Origin: Prevotella pectinovora
Lineage (GTDB): Bacteria > Bacteroidota > Bacteroidia > Bacteroidales > Bacteroidaceae
Assembly (NCBI RefSeq): GCF_000834015.1
Contig: NZ_JXQI01000026.1
Location: 1 to 64,000, forward strand
Direction: 5' to 3'
DNA length: 64,000 bases
Shown here: positions 1 to 9,440 of the stretch, piece after piece
Position numbering within the stretch: the stretch's first letter is position 1
Layout: every line of letters starts with the position of its first letter
Notes under the pieces: generated by a model
Databases searched by the model: none
Seen by the model: only the letters and a program-made list of their open reading frames with translations
Told to the model about the DNA's origin: nothing
Translations under genes and position numbers: made by a program

Positions 1-66
1 AAGATATTCTTATGTCAATATGAGATTGCGATTAAATTAGAATTTAATTATTTAAACGGCACTAAA

Positions 67-948
67 ATGAAAGGAATCGTTTTGGCAGGTGGCTCCGGAA
101 CACGCCTCTATCCTATAACAAAAGGTATCAGCAAACAGCTTATACCTATTTTCGACAAGCCAATGATTTATTATCCGATATCAGTTCTGATGTTGGCTGG
201 CATAAGGGAAATTCTTATAATTTCTACTCCTTATGATTTGCCTGGTTTCAAAAGGCTCCTGGGTGACGGATCGGATTTCGGTGTAAGTTTCCAGTATGCG
301 GAACAGCCATCCCCCGATGGGTTGGCACAGGCTTTTATAATCGGTGAAGATTTTGTCGGAAATGACGACGTGTGTCTTGTGCTTGGTGACAACATATTTT
401 ATGGATCCGGTTTTACTGGTCTGCTTAAAGATAGTGTGAAGACTGCAGAGAAAGAGAAAAAGGCAACAGTCTTCGGATATTATGTCAATGATCCTGAAAG
501 ATATGGCGTGGCGGAATTTGATGCAGAAGGCAACTGCCTGAGTATTGAAGAAAAGCCGGAATGCCCAAAAAGCAATTATGCTGTAGTCGGATTGTATTTC
601 TATCCCAATGATGTCGTCCGTATAGCCAAGACCATTAAACCAAGCGCAAGGGGCGAGCTTGAAATAACCACCGTCAACCAGGAATATCTGAAACGTGGCG
701 ATTTGAAAGTAAAGACTCTTCAGCGAGGTTTCGCATGGCTCGATACAGGAACCCATGACAGCTTGTCGGAGGCCAGTACCTTTATAGAGGTGATAGAAAA
801 ACGCCAGGGACTGAAAGTGGCTTGTCTTGAAGAAATCGCATATAAACAAGGATGGATAACGGATGCTCAGCTTCTTGAAACAGCCAAGCCTATGATGAAG
901 AATAATTATGGGCAGTATCTCTATAATTTAGTAAACAATAAAAATTAA
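67..948 (+). CDS. rfbA: Glucose-1-phosphate thymidylyltransferase (RmlA)
   Basis: Makes dTDP-glucose from glucose-1-phosphate and dTTP, the first step to dTDP-L-rhamnose and other dTDP-sugars used in surface polysaccharides. The 293-residue length matches the family. The N-terminal nucleotide-binding signature [11 protein letters not shown] lies at residues 6-16, followed by FDKPMIYYP near 29-37 and LGDNIFYG near 106-113, all typical of the short RmlA type. The next gene, a Wzc-type kinase, starts 7 bases after the stop, so the two are surely co-transcribed and belong to polysaccharide synthesis. No clear -7/-33 promoter is visible in the 66 bases upstream, so the operon may begin outside the window. 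Confidence 0.96.
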   Translation: MKGIVLAGGSGTRLYPITKGISKQLIPIFDKPMIYYPISVLMLAGIREILIISTPYDLPGFKRLLGDGSDFGVSFQYAEQPSPDGLAQAFIIGEDFVGNDDVCLVLGDNIFYGSGFTGLLKDSVKTAEKEKKATVFGYYVNDPERYGVAEFDAEGNCLSIEEKPECPKSNYAVVGLYFYPNDVVRIAKTIKPSARGELEITTVNQEYLKRGDLKVKTLQRGFAWLDTGTHDSLSEASTFIEVIEKRQGLKVACLEEIAYKQGWITDAQLLETAKPMMKNNYGQYLYNLVNNKN

Positions 949-955
949 ATATCAT

Positions 956-3466
956 ATGGTGGTTGAACAACAAAAAAATCTTTATTCTATCGATGAAGAA
1001 AACGACAAGTCTTCTTTCGATTTTCAGAAAATATTCACTTTGTTTCTTCTGAATTGGAAATGGTTTGTACTATCACTTATCATCTGTATAGGTGCGTCAT
1101 ATCTGTATCTTAGATATTCTACGCCTGTATATTCCACTGTTGCCAAGTTGCTTGTCAAAGATGATGGTGATAATGGAAGACGTGGAAGACTTAGTGAGAT
1201 GGCTAACCTTGGAATTATCTCCAACAACTATGGCTTGGAGAATGAGATGGAAATTCTTCAGACGAGGACCCTTGCAGCCGAGGCTGTGAGAGATCTTAAG
1301 CTCTATGTATCATATTGGAACAAGGGCCGTTTCAAGAACAACATCCTTTATAAAGACCAGGCAGTAAACGTTGATATGGATCCTGCTCATGTAGAGAAGT
1401 TGAACCAGCCTGTAAACATGACTATCAAGAGAGATGGAGACAGTTATGTTGTTAATGGAACATATTTCGTTTCGCTTGGTGAGAACATGTATTCAGGACC
1501 ATATGAGATAAACACGACAGTAAAGATGCTGCCTGCTACAATTCGTACCAAGGCAGGCACGATTTATCTTACAAGAAACGCCACACGTGTGATGAATGAC
1601 GGTGATGAAGAAATCGTTTCAATCTGTTCTCCTATGGCTATGGCTGGCAAATACAGTGGTTCGCTTGCCGTTTCCCAGACCAGTGCTTCTTCTTCAACGT
1701 TGAATCTCCAGCTCAATGACCAGAATATCCAGCGCGGTATTGATTATCTGAGCCAGTTGGCTATCTGTTATAACAGACAGGCTAACGAAGACAAGAATGA
1801 GATAGCAAGGCGTACTGAAGCATTCGTCAATGAGCGACTTGAGAAGATCAATGCCGAATTGAGTACTACTGAGGGGGCTCTCGAGGACTATAAGAGAAGC
1901 AACAGACTCGTTGACATCAAGACAGGTGCCAGCAATAGCGTTACTAACCTCTCTTCTTATGAGCAGAAACTTAAAGATGCCGGAACCCAAATCTCTCTCT
2001 TGAACAGTTTGATACAGTTCGTGGAGCGTCCTGGCAATAAGTATCAGGTAATTCCTTCAAACGTCGGTCTGCAGGATGCTGCCTCCACTTCATTGATCAA
2101 TGATTATAATAAGGTGGCATTGGAGAGAAACCGACTCCTGCGCACTGCATCCGAAAGCTCTCCTGTAGTAGAGGAGCTGACCTCTCAGCTTAATGACATC
2201 AGCGTGAGCATCAAGATGGCGCTCGGACAGGCGAAACGTAATCTTGAAATCCAGCGCGATGCTGTGGCTTCACAATATGGTCAGTATAACAGTGAAGTGG
2301 CAAGAACTCCAGAGCAAGAAAGGATACTGACACAGATAGGACGTCAGCAGGAGGTTAAGTCCGGCCTGTATCTGATGTTGCTGCAGAAGAGAGAGGAAAA
2401 CTCCATTTCACTGGCAGCTACGGCAGATAAGGGTAAACTTATCGAGTTGCCTCAGTTTGCCGGTGTAATCAGTCCAAAGAGCATTATGATTATGCTTATT
2501 GGCTTTGTTCTCGGTCTGTGTATCCCTGCCGGAATTCTGTATGTTATCCAGTTCTTCCGTTATCGTATTGAAGGTCATGATGATGTTGAATCGCTTACCG
2601 ATCTTCCTATTATCGCAGACGTTGCCGTAGCCAACGACGCTGTGAAGACACGTGCGGATATCGTTGTGCATGAAAACCAGAACAACCAGATGGAAGAGAT
2701 TTTCCGTTCTATGCGAACAAACCTTCAGTTTATGCTTAAGGAGGGACAAAAGGTTATCATGTTCACCTCTTCAACATCAGGTGAGGGCAAGACCTTCAAT
2801 GCTGCAAACCTGGCAATAAGTTTCGCCTTGCTTGAAAAGAAAGTAATCCTCGTAGGTCTTGACATCCGTAAGCCAAGATTGGCTGAGCTGTTCGAGATAG
2901 ACAACCATCATAACGGTATAACCAAGTTGCTGATGAAGGACAACCCTACTTGGACTGATGTGGAAAAGGAAATACTCCCCTCTGAGATAAATCCTAATCT
3001 TGACTTGCTTATGGCTGGTCCGATTCCTCCAAACCCAGGAGAAATCGTGACACGTCCTTCCCTCTACACCGTTATCGATCAGCTTAAGGAGCATTACGAT
3101 TACATACTTATCGATACTGCTCCAGTAGGTCTGGTCACAGACACGCTCCAGGTTGGAAAGGTTTCAGACGCTACTGTCTTCATGTGTCGTGCCGACTATA
3201 CTCCTAAGTCTGCATTCGGCCTCATCAACCAGTTGAATGCCGAGAAGAAACTTCCAAACATGTCTATTGTACTTAATGGCATCGACATGTCGAAGAAGAA
3301 ATACGGCTATTATTACGGTGTAGGCAAATACGGTAAATACCGCTATTATGGTCCTTATGGCAAATATGGAAGCTATGGCAAATACGGCTCTTCTAGATAT
3401 GGCACCTACGGCACCTATGGCAACAAGTATGGCAATGAAAACGATAACTCTCTGAAGTTGAAATAA
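956..3466 (+). CDS. Wzc-type polysaccharide co-polymerase with tyrosine autokinase domain
   Basis: Inner-membrane protein that controls chain length and export of capsular or exopolysaccharide. The 836 residues show a Wzz-type N-terminal domain with a first membrane segment near residues 33-52, a long periplasmic coiled region, a second membrane segment near 505-530, and a cytoplasmic BY-kinase domain. The kinase has Walker A STSGEGKT near 605, Walker A' VGLDIRKPRL near 635 and Walker B YILIDTAPVG near 714. The last about 55 residues are a tyrosine/glycine-rich tail built of YGKYG-like units, the expected autophosphorylation cluster but unusually long and repetitive. It follows rfbA by 7 bases and its stop overlaps the next start by one base (TAATG). 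Confidence 0.95.
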   Translation: MVVEQQKNLYSIDEENDKSSFDFQKIFTLFLLNWKWFVLSLIICIGASYLYLRYSTPVYSTVAKLLVKDDGDNGRRGRLSEMANLGIISNNYGLENEMEILQTRTLAAEAVRDLKLYVSYWNKGRFKNNILYKDQAVNVDMDPAHVEKLNQPVNMTIKRDGDSYVVNGTYFVSLGENMYSGPYEINTTVKMLPATIRTKAGTIYLTRNATRVMNDGDEEIVSICSPMAMAGKYSGSLAVSQTSASSSTLNLQLNDQNIQRGIDYLSQLAICYNRQANEDKNEIARRTEAFVNERLEKINAELSTTEGALEDYKRSNRLVDIKTGASNSVTNLSSYEQKLKDAGTQISLLNSLIQFVERPGNKYQVIPSNVGLQDAASTSLINDYNKVALERNRLLRTASESSPVVEELTSQLNDISVSIKMALGQAKRNLEIQRDAVASQYGQYNSEVARTPEQERILTQIGRQQEVKSGLYLMLLQKREENSISLAATADKGKLIELPQFAGVISPKSIMIMLIGFVLGLCIPAGILYVIQFFRYRIEGHDDVESLTDLPIIADVAVANDAVKTRADIVVHENQNNQMEEIFRSMRTNLQFMLKEGQKVIMFTSSTSGEGKTFNAANLAISFALLEKKVILVGLDIRKPRLAELFEIDNHHNGITKLLMKDNPTWTDVEKEILPSEINPNLDLLMAGPIPPNPGEIVTRPSLYTVIDQLKEHYDYILIDTAPVGLVTDTLQVGKVSDATVFMCRADYTPKSAFGLINQLNAEKKLPNMSIVLNGIDMSKKKYGYYYGVGKYGKYRYYGPYGKYGSYGKYGSSRYGTYGTYGNKYGNENDNSLKLK

Positions 3467-3900
3467 TGACGATAGCAGTTGATTTTGACGGAACGATTGT
3501 AGAACATCGTTATCCTGAGATCGGTGAAGAAATACCTTTTGCCACCGACACCCTCAAACAGCTCATTGCTGACAGGCATAAATTGATCTTATGGTCAGTA
3601 AGAGAAGGCAAACTTCTGGATGAAGCCGTGGAGTGGTGCAGGGAAAGGGGCGTGGAATTCTGGGCAGTAAACAAGGATTATCCCGAAGAGAACGGCGCTC
3701 AGAACAACAACCATTTCAGCAGGAAAATCAAGGCTGATATATTCATTGATGACAGAAACATCGGCGGTCTACCGGAATGGGGGCTGATATATCAGATGAT
3801 ATGTAGCGGCAAGAGTTACCGCAGAGTGTTGAAGGAGAGTATGTTGACAGATTTGAATCAGGAACCTCCAAAGAAAAAGCATTGGTGGTCAAGAAAATGA
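3466..3900 (+). CDS. HAD-superfamily hydrolase-like protein
   Basis: A 144-residue protein with the HAD motif I DFDGTI at residues 6-11 and a second acidic motif DIFIDDRN near residue 94, which fits a minimal HAD phosphatase without a large cap. Similar small HAD proteins are common in Bacteroidetes and have been structurally solved as putative phosphatases, but the substrate is unknown. Its ATG overlaps the stop of the Wzc gene by one base, so it is translated with the polysaccharide operon. A basic tail (PPKKKHWWSRK) ends the protein. A good intrinsic terminator follows directly. Confidence 0.85.
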   Translation: MTIAVDFDGTIVEHRYPEIGEEIPFATDTLKQLIADRHKLILWSVREGKLLDEAVEWCRERGVEFWAVNKDYPEENGAQNNNHFSRKIKADIFIDDRNIGGLPEWGLIYQMICSGKSYRRVLKESMLTDLNQEPPKKKHWWSRK

Positions 3901-3929
3901 TTTTAATATCCTGATCAATTTCTTAAGAA

Positions 3930-3960
3930 GTCGGTCTTCCTTTTGGGAGGCCGGCTTTTT
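3930..3960 (+). terminator. Intrinsic terminator after rfbA-wzc-HAD operon
   Basis: An 11-bp stem with G-U pairs (GTCGGTCTTCC, loop TTTT, GGGAGGCCGGC) is followed by TTTTT. It lies 29 bases after the HAD stop codon and upstream of the GtrA start. Confidence 0.8.
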
Positions 3961-3975
3961 GATACATTTCTTGTG

Positions 3976-4374
3976 ATGAATATTTTAATGGCAAATATCA
4001 GATCGTTCACCCAATCAGAGGTTTTCCGCTTTATAATAACAGGCGGGTTGGCTACAGCGTTGCATTATGGTATATATTTTGTACTGCTTTTGCTGTCGGT
4101 CAATATGTCATTGGCTTTTGCCGTCGGCTATTTTTTGAGTTTCGTGTTCAATTATTTGATGTCGGCGTATTTCACGTTCAAGAAGAAGACCACGAAGCGT
4201 AATGGCATGGGCTTTATAATTGCTCATTGTATAAATTTCATGCTGCAAGTAAGCCTGCTCAATTTTTTTGTCTGGTTAGGAATTCATAAAGCTCTGGCGC
4301 CGATTCCTGCGTATGCAATATCAATACCAGTCAATTTCATCATCGTAAGGTTCGTGTTCAATAAGGTGAAATGA
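3976..4374 (+). CDS. GtrA family membrane protein
   Basis: Small integral membrane protein of the GtrA family, whose members are thought to move lipid-linked sugars (for example undecaprenyl-phosphate-glucose) across the inner membrane. About 132 residues with four hydrophobic segments (FRFIITGGLATALHYGIYF, the LLLSVNMSLAFAVGYFLSF region, the IIAHCINFMLQVSLLNF region and a C-terminal PAYAISIPVNFIIVRF helix), the normal layout. An earlier in-frame ATG at 3943 lies inside the terminator hairpin and is rejected; 3976 or 3988 are the plausible starts. No promoter is obvious between the terminator and the gene, so read-through expression is possible. Placement next to rfbA and wzc supports a surface-glycan role. 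Confidence 0.88.
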   Translation: MNILMANIRSFTQSEVFRFIITGGLATALHYGIYFVLLLLSVNMSLAFAVGYFLSFVFNYLMSAYFTFKKKTTKRNGMGFIIAHCINFMLQVSLLNFFVWLGIHKALAPIPAYAISIPVNFIIVRFVFNKVK

Positions 4375-4457
4375 CGTCCTTGCTTTCATTGGGTATTATG
4401 TATTGAATAGGAATCCAGTCTTGGTTCTCAATTACATAAAAGATAGAAAATCTTCTA

Positions 4458-4484
4458 TTGTTTTATTTTTATTTGTTACCTTTG
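4458..4484 (+). promoter_or_regulatory. Candidate promoter of glmS
   Basis: A -7 box TACCTTTG at 4477-4484 matches the Bacteroidetes consensus TAnnTTTG. A TTG lies at 4458-4460, but the 16-base gap is shorter than the 19-20 seen elsewhere in this window. The predicted leader is about 55 bases. Confidence 0.6.
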
Positions 4485-4544
4485 CGTACAAATATCATTC
4501 GATACGGATTAGTTTTTTAACAACAATTTTTAATTAGATAAATT

Positions 4545-6395
4545 ATGTGTGGTATAGTAGGATATATAGGATATAGAGATGCTTATCCGATTTTGATAAA
4601 AGGTTTGCATCGTCTGGAATATCGTGGTTATGACTCGGCAGGCGTTGCTCTTCTTGCCGGCGATCATAAGATGAACATTTATAAGTCTAAGGGTAAGGTC
4701 AGCAATCTGGAAGAGTCTGCTGCCTCTAAAGACATATCCGGTCATATCGGCATTGCCCATACTCGTTGGGCTACACATGGAGAGCCTTCTACATTGAATG
4801 CTCATCCCCACGTCTCACAAAATGGCAGACTGGCCCTTGTTCATAACGGCATTATCGAGAACTACTCCAATCTGAAGACTTTTCTTGAGGGCAAGGGTTT
4901 TACCTTCAAGAGTTCTACAGATACCGAAGTGCTTGTTCAGTTGATTCAGTTCATACAGGATGAGTACGGCAAGGATCTGGAAGGTGCCGTAGTTTCGGCT
5001 TTGCGTCGAGTAACGGGAGCATATGCCATTGCTGTGGTTGACAAGGAGAACCCAGACAAAATCGTAGTGGCAAGAAAGTCAAGTCCGCTTGTAGTCGGAA
5101 TTGGTGAAGACCACAAGGAATTTTTCCTTGCTTCAGACGCTCTGCCTATCGTGGAATACACCAAGCAGATGGTATATTTGAATGATGGAGAGGTGGCTCT
5201 GCTGAAGGTAGGACAGAAAATGGAGATCCATACACTTGACAATGAGGATGTAGACCCTAAGATCAAGGAAGTGGACGTAAATCTCGATACTCTTGAGAAG
5301 GGAGGTTATGAACATTTCATGCTCAAAGAGATTTATGACCAGCCACGCTGTATCTCCGATTGTATCAGAGGAAGATTGCTGGCAGATGAGAAGAAGATTG
5401 TGCTCAGTGCGATAAACCAGCATCGCGACAGGCTTTTGCGTGCCAGCCGTTTCATTATCGTAGCCTGTGGCACTTCATGGCATGCTGGTCTGATTGGCAA
5501 GCAGATGATAGAGCAATGGGCGAAGATTCCCGTTGATGTGGAGTATGCCTCAGAGTTCAGATACCGCAAGCCTGTCATTCAGCCAGGAGATGTCGTCATA
5601 GCCATTTCCCAGAGTGGAGAGACTGCAGATACTCTTGCCGCCTTTGAATTGGCAAAAGAAAGAGGTGCCCTGTGTTTCGGTATCGTGAATGTAGTAGGTT
5701 CAAGTATAGCCCGTGCCTCCGATACAGGTATTTATACTCATGTCGGTCCGGAGATTGGTGTTGCTTCAACCAAGGCGTTTACTGGTCAGGTGATGGTTCT
5801 TACCCTCTTTGCCCTGGCTCTGGGTCATGAACTGGGCAGCATTTCCCAGATGGAGTTTGAGAAATACGTTACAGAGTTGTCTCTCATACCAGAGAAGATG
5901 AAGAAGGTGTTGGAGCAGGATGCTTTGACAAAAGACATTTCGCGCACTCTGACCTATGCCCGCAATGCTCTTTATATGGGGCGTGGCTTCAACTATCCTG
6001 TAGCTCTTGAGGGAGCTCTGAAACTTAAGGAAATCAGTTATATCCATGCTGAGGGCTATCCGGCAGCAGAGATGAAGCATGGCCCGATTGCATTGGTTGA
6101 TGAGAACATGCCAGTGGTTTTCGTCGCCACCCACCATCAGTTATACAAGAAGATATTGAGCAACATCCAGGAGGTGAAAGCCCGTAATGGCAGAATCATC
6201 GCAATTGTCACAGAAGGCGATGAAGCGGTGAAAAACATTGCCGAGGCCACAATTGAGATTCCTGCCACTTTGCCTGTAGTGGCACCATTGCTCTCTGTCT
6301 TGCCGTTGCAGCTGATAGCCTATCATGTAGCTGTGTTCAAGGGCCTTAATGTGGACCAGCCAAGAAACCTCGCAAAATCAGTTACTGTTGAATAA
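4545..6395 (+). CDS. glmS: Glutamine-fructose-6-phosphate aminotransferase
   Basis: Produces glucosamine-6-phosphate from fructose-6-phosphate and glutamine, the entry to UDP-GlcNAc for peptidoglycan and lipid A. Cys2 of MCGIVGYIG is the N-terminal nucleophile of the glutaminase domain; the HRLEYRGYDSAG and THGEPS motifs follow. Two SIS sugar-isomerase domains fill the rest, with CGTSWHAG near 306 and SQSGETADT near 357, and the protein ends in the conserved LAKSVTVE. At 616 residues it is full length. No glmS ribozyme-like fold was recognised upstream, as expected outside Gram-positives. fmt begins 4 bases after the stop. Confidence 0.97.
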   Translation: MCGIVGYIGYRDAYPILIKGLHRLEYRGYDSAGVALLAGDHKMNIYKSKGKVSNLEESAASKDISGHIGIAHTRWATHGEPSTLNAHPHVSQNGRLALVHNGIIENYSNLKTFLEGKGFTFKSSTDTEVLVQLIQFIQDEYGKDLEGAVVSALRRVTGAYAIAVVDKENPDKIVVARKSSPLVVGIGEDHKEFFLASDALPIVEYTKQMVYLNDGEVALLKVGQKMEIHTLDNEDVDPKIKEVDVNLDTLEKGGYEHFMLKEIYDQPRCISDCIRGRLLADEKKIVLSAINQHRDRLLRASRFIIVACGTSWHAGLIGKQMIEQWAKIPVDVEYASEFRYRKPVIQPGDVVIAISQSGETADTLAAFELAKERGALCFGIVNVVGSSIARASDTGIYTHVGPEIGVASTKAFTGQVMVLTLFALALGHELGSISQMEFEKYVTELSLIPEKMKKVLEQDALTKDISRTLTYARNALYMGRGFNYPVALEGALKLKEISYIHAEGYPAAEMKHGPIALVDENMPVVFVATHHQLYKKILSNIQEVKARNGRIIAIVTEGDEAVKNIAEATIEIPATLPVVAPLLSVLPLQLIAYHVAVFKGLNVDQPRNLAKSVTVE

Positions 6396-6399
6396 TCAA

Positions 6400-7377
6400 A
6401 TGGAAAAGAAAGATTTACGTATAGTGTTCATGGGTACTCCGGAGTTTGCCGTCGGTACGTTGAGCAAACTCGTGGAGGGAGGCTATAACGTCGTTGCCGT
6501 GGTGACCCAGCCCGACAAACCCGTGGGCCGTCATCAAGACACGCTCCAGCCTTCGCTTGTAAAGCAATATGCGATGAGCAAGAAAATCCCGGTTCTGCAG
6601 CCCGTCAGGATGAAAGACCCGGAGTTTGTTGAAGCCTTGCGTGCCTATGATGCCGACCTCCAGGTGGTAGTGGCGTTCCGCATGCTTCCGGAGGTGGTAT
6701 GGTCAATGCCGCGTTTCGGCACATTCAATGTTCATGCCGCCTTGCTGCCGCAATATCGTGGCGCAGCACCTATAAACTGGGCAGTCATCAATGGTGAGGT
6801 ACAGACAGGAGTCACCACTTTCTTCCTCGACCACGACATCGACACAGGCAGGATTATAATGCAAGACACCTTCGACATCCACGACGACTACAATGTGGAG
6901 AATGTTTATGACGGTCTGATGGAGTTGGGAGCAAATCTCGCTCTGAAGACTATCGACAAGATGTTGGAAGGCGACGGCCATGTTGAGTCTATGGCTCAAA
7001 GCGACATGGTGGCTTCATCGTCAGATTTGCATTCAGCCCCAAAGATTTTCAAGGATACGTGTAATATTTCTTGGAATCAGCCTGTAAAGAAGGTTTATGA
7101 CTTCATTCGTGGCCTTTCACCCGTGCCAGGAGCATGGACTACCGTGCTCGACGACAAGGGCAAGGAATCTGTGCTCAAGATATATAAGGCAGCCAAGACG
7201 GAAATCCCTTCCGACGGTGGGGTAGGACTGTTTACCGTAGACCAGGGTCGTCTGCTTGTCAATGCTTCGGATTATAAGCTGCAGCTTGAAGTCATTCAGC
7301 TTAGCGGCAAGAAGAGGATGGAGGCGCGCGATTTCCTAAATGGTAAGGATGTTTCGGGTTGGAAAGTGAAATTGTAG
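6400..7377 (+). CDS. fmt: Methionyl-tRNA formyltransferase
   Basis: Formylates Met-tRNA(fMet) with 10-formyl-tetrahydrofolate for translation initiation. The N-terminal formyltransferase domain begins RIVFMGTPEFA; the catalytic N-H-D set is visible in NVHAALLPQYRGAAP near residue 109 and HDIDTG near 146. A C-terminal OB-like domain contains KVYDFIRGLSPVPGAW. The ATG at 6400 gives 325 residues, the usual length. A longer reading frame starts at 6349 inside glmS, but its extra 17 residues have no family counterpart, so I chose 6400, 4 bases after the glmS stop. A strong hairpin terminator follows. Confidence 0.96.
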   Translation: MEKKDLRIVFMGTPEFAVGTLSKLVEGGYNVVAVVTQPDKPVGRHQDTLQPSLVKQYAMSKKIPVLQPVRMKDPEFVEALRAYDADLQVVVAFRMLPEVVWSMPRFGTFNVHAALLPQYRGAAPINWAVINGEVQTGVTTFFLDHDIDTGRIIMQDTFDIHDDYNVENVYDGLMELGANLALKTIDKMLEGDGHVESMAQSDMVASSSDLHSAPKIFKDTCNISWNQPVKKVYDFIRGLSPVPGAWTTVLDDKGKESVLKIYKAAKTEIPSDGGVGLFTVDQGRLLVNASDYKLQLEVIQLSGKKRMEARDFLNGKDVSGWKVKL

Positions 7378-7426
7378 ACCAGTCTGTTAGGTTATGCTGT
7401 AGACTCAGATTGGTAATATATAGCAA

Positions 7427-7446
7427 GCACTAATGACCGTTTTAGG
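7427..7446 (-). repeat. Single copy of the AACGGTCATTA end sequence
   Basis: Read on the minus strand, this site has AAAACGGTCATTAG, matching the end of the 187-bp inverted-repeat element found at 15413, 18615 and 56352. Only the end is present, with no internal element sequence beside it. Confidence 0.45.
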
Positions 7447-7468
7447 ATAAACGCATTTTTGTCTTAAT

Positions 7469-7519
7469 GATAAAAGCAAGCTAAGAGAAGTTTTGTCTTC
7501 TCGTTAGCTTGCTTTTATC
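7469..7519. terminator. Bidirectional terminator between fmt and the ClC gene
   Basis: A 16-bp perfect stem (GATAAAAGCAAGCTAA pairing with its complement) continued by AGAAG/CTTCT around a short T-rich loop. The A/T-rich outer arms give a T-tract on both strands, which suits two converging genes. Confidence 0.85.
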
Positions 7520-7619
7520 GTTGTTTGTCATCTGACAACCGCTTGTTTGTAGTATGCTTGTCGCTTGTTTTGCGTTAGCAATTCGGCGGTTTTATTGTCT
7601 TATAGGTGTGTTTCTGCGG

Positions 7620-9413
7620 TTATTCAGCCGACATGTCTGCCACCATTTTCCTGTAAGTGGAATATAGATGCGAGCGGCTTACGTAGCCTCTCAACGTGCC
7701 GTCGGTTTCAAGTACAGGCAGCATTCCAGCGTCTGTCTGGTCGAAATTCTTCATCACTGTCTCCATAGGGTCGTTCACGCTGAGCACACATGGCGGTTGG
7801 GATATTAGCTGCTTCACCTTGAAGTGGTGGTAAAGTTCCGTCCTGAATATTATGTGCCTGAGCTTCGACATATCGATTTCTCCCATGAACTTCCCGCCCT
7901 CGTCTAGAACGGGCAGGATGGTGGTGTGGCTTCTGCTTATGGCGTGTACGAGAGCTCCGAGGTCCATGTCCTCAGGCACGTGGCTGATGTTCTTGTCAAT
8001 CACGCTGTCTATGTTCATGAGCGTGAGGATTGCCTTGTCTGTGTGATGGGTGATGAGTTTTCCCTGCCTTGCCAGTCGCATGCCGTATATGCTGTGCGGT
8101 TCGAAGATGATGATGGTAAGATATGAGCAGATGCTGACAATCATCAGCGGAATGAACATCTGGTAGCCTCCGGTTATTTCGGCTATAAGGAATATTCCCG
8201 TGAGCGGAGCATGCATTACTCCCGCCATTACGGCAGCCATTCCCAGGAGCACGAAATTCTTTTCAGGCACGTAAATTCCGATTTCATACATGTTCCAGAG
8301 TCTTGCGAACAAGAATCCCACATAGGCTCCGATGAACAATGACGGTGCGAATGTTCCTCCGCATCCTCCTCCTCCGTTGGTAGCTGATGTGGCAAACACT
8401 TTGGTGAGTATTACAAGCAGTACATACACCACGAGCAGGTTGCTGTGTCCGTAGAAGAGAGAGTTGTTGAGGATTTGGTCCCAGTCCTGCGGAGTCCTTC
8501 CGTTGAGTAGAATGTTGATGCTGTGGTATCCTTCGCCATAGAGCACGGGGAACAAGGCAATGAGTGTGCTCAGCATAGCTCCTCCGAGAGCCAGCTTTAT
8601 GTATGGATGGTTCTTGAGTTTTCCGAACACGCCCTCGCATGCTGTCATCGTGCGCATGAAATACAGGCTTATTATTCCGCCAGCCACTCCCATCAGTATA
8701 TATGCGGGCACTCTTGAGAGAGTCCACGTTCCGTCAACATGGAAGTCGAACAGCACTCCGTCCGACGAGAATATGTATGTGAAACATGCTGCCGTCACGC
8801 TGGCTATGAGTATTGGCAGGAGTGAAGCCATCGTCAGGTCTATCATCAATACCTCGAGCGTGAATACCAGTCCGGCTATCGGCGCCTTGAAGATTCCTGC
8901 GATGGCAGCTGCCGCGCCACATCCCACGAGCAGCATCAGCGTGTGGTTGTCCATCTTGAACAGCCTTCCCAGGTTGCTTCCTATCGCTGAGCCAGTTAGC
9001 ACGATAGGCGCCTCGGCTCCCACGCTTCCTCCGCATCCGATGGTGATGGCAGACGCTATCACGGAGCTCCAGCAGTTGTGGGCTTTAAGTCTGTTTTTCT
9101 TGCTGCTGATGGCGTATAGGATGCGTGTTATTCCGTGGCTGATGTTGTCTCTCACGATGTATCTTACGAATAGCGACGTGAGGAAGATTCCTATCACCGG
9201 ATATATGAGATATAGCCAGTTGAATCCGTCGATGTCGAATCCCACCGTGAGCAGATGCTGTATCTGCTTGATGAGCGTGTGTAGTATGCTTGCTGCTACT
9301 GCAGCAAGGAAACCGACAGCCAGGCTAAGTATCAATGTGAACTGCTTGTTGTTAATGTGTCTTGTGCGCCATTCAATGAACTGGTTCAGCAGCGCAGATA
9401 TTTTTTCGTGCAT
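7620..9413 (-). CDS. ClC-family chloride channel/transporter with CBS pair
   Basis: Inner-membrane chloride channel or Cl-/H+ antiporter. The 597 residues carry about ten membrane segments followed by two C-terminal CBS domains (roughly residues 468-597) that probably bind nucleotides and regulate gating. The selectivity region reads GSVGAEAPIV near 127, where the gating glutamate is kept but the usual GREGP is GAEAP; GGTFAP near 350 is the second anion-binding motif. The gene starts 27 bases after the TsaC stop and is the last of the minus-strand run. Substrate choice (channel or exchanger) cannot be told from sequence alone. Confidence 0.93.
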   Translation of the reverse strand: MHEKISALLNQFIEWRTRHINNKQFTLILSLAVGFLAAVAASILHTLIKQIQHLLTVGFDIDGFNWLYLIYPVIGIFLTSLFVRYIVRDNISHGITRILYAISSKKNRLKAHNCWSSVIASAITIGCGGSVGAEAPIVLTGSAIGSNLGRLFKMDNHTLMLLVGCGAAAAIAGIFKAPIAGLVFTLEVLMIDLTMASLLPILIASVTAACFTYIFSSDGVLFDFHVDGTWTLSRVPAYILMGVAGGIISLYFMRTMTACEGVFGKLKNHPYIKLALGGAMLSTLIALFPVLYGEGYHSINILLNGRTPQDWDQILNNSLFYGHSNLLVVYVLLVILTKVFATSATNGGGGCGGTFAPSLFIGAYVGFLFARLWNMYEIGIYVPEKNFVLLGMAAVMAGVMHAPLTGIFLIAEITGGYQMFIPLMIVSICSYLTIIIFEPHSIYGMRLARQGKLITHHTDKAILTLMNIDSVIDKNISHVPEDMDLGALVHAISRSHTTILPVLDEGGKFMGEIDMSKLRHIIFRTELYHHFKVKQLISQPPCVLSVNDPMETVMKNFDQTDAGMLPVLETDGTLRGYVSRSHLYSTYRKMVADMSAE

Positions 9414-9440
9414 GATTTGTTCCTCAAGTCTTTCTCTTTT

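Noticed and set aside
4375..4544. A glmS ribozyme or riboswitch upstream of glmS
   Set aside because: No conserved core seen; the gap contains only a promoter and AT-rich leader.
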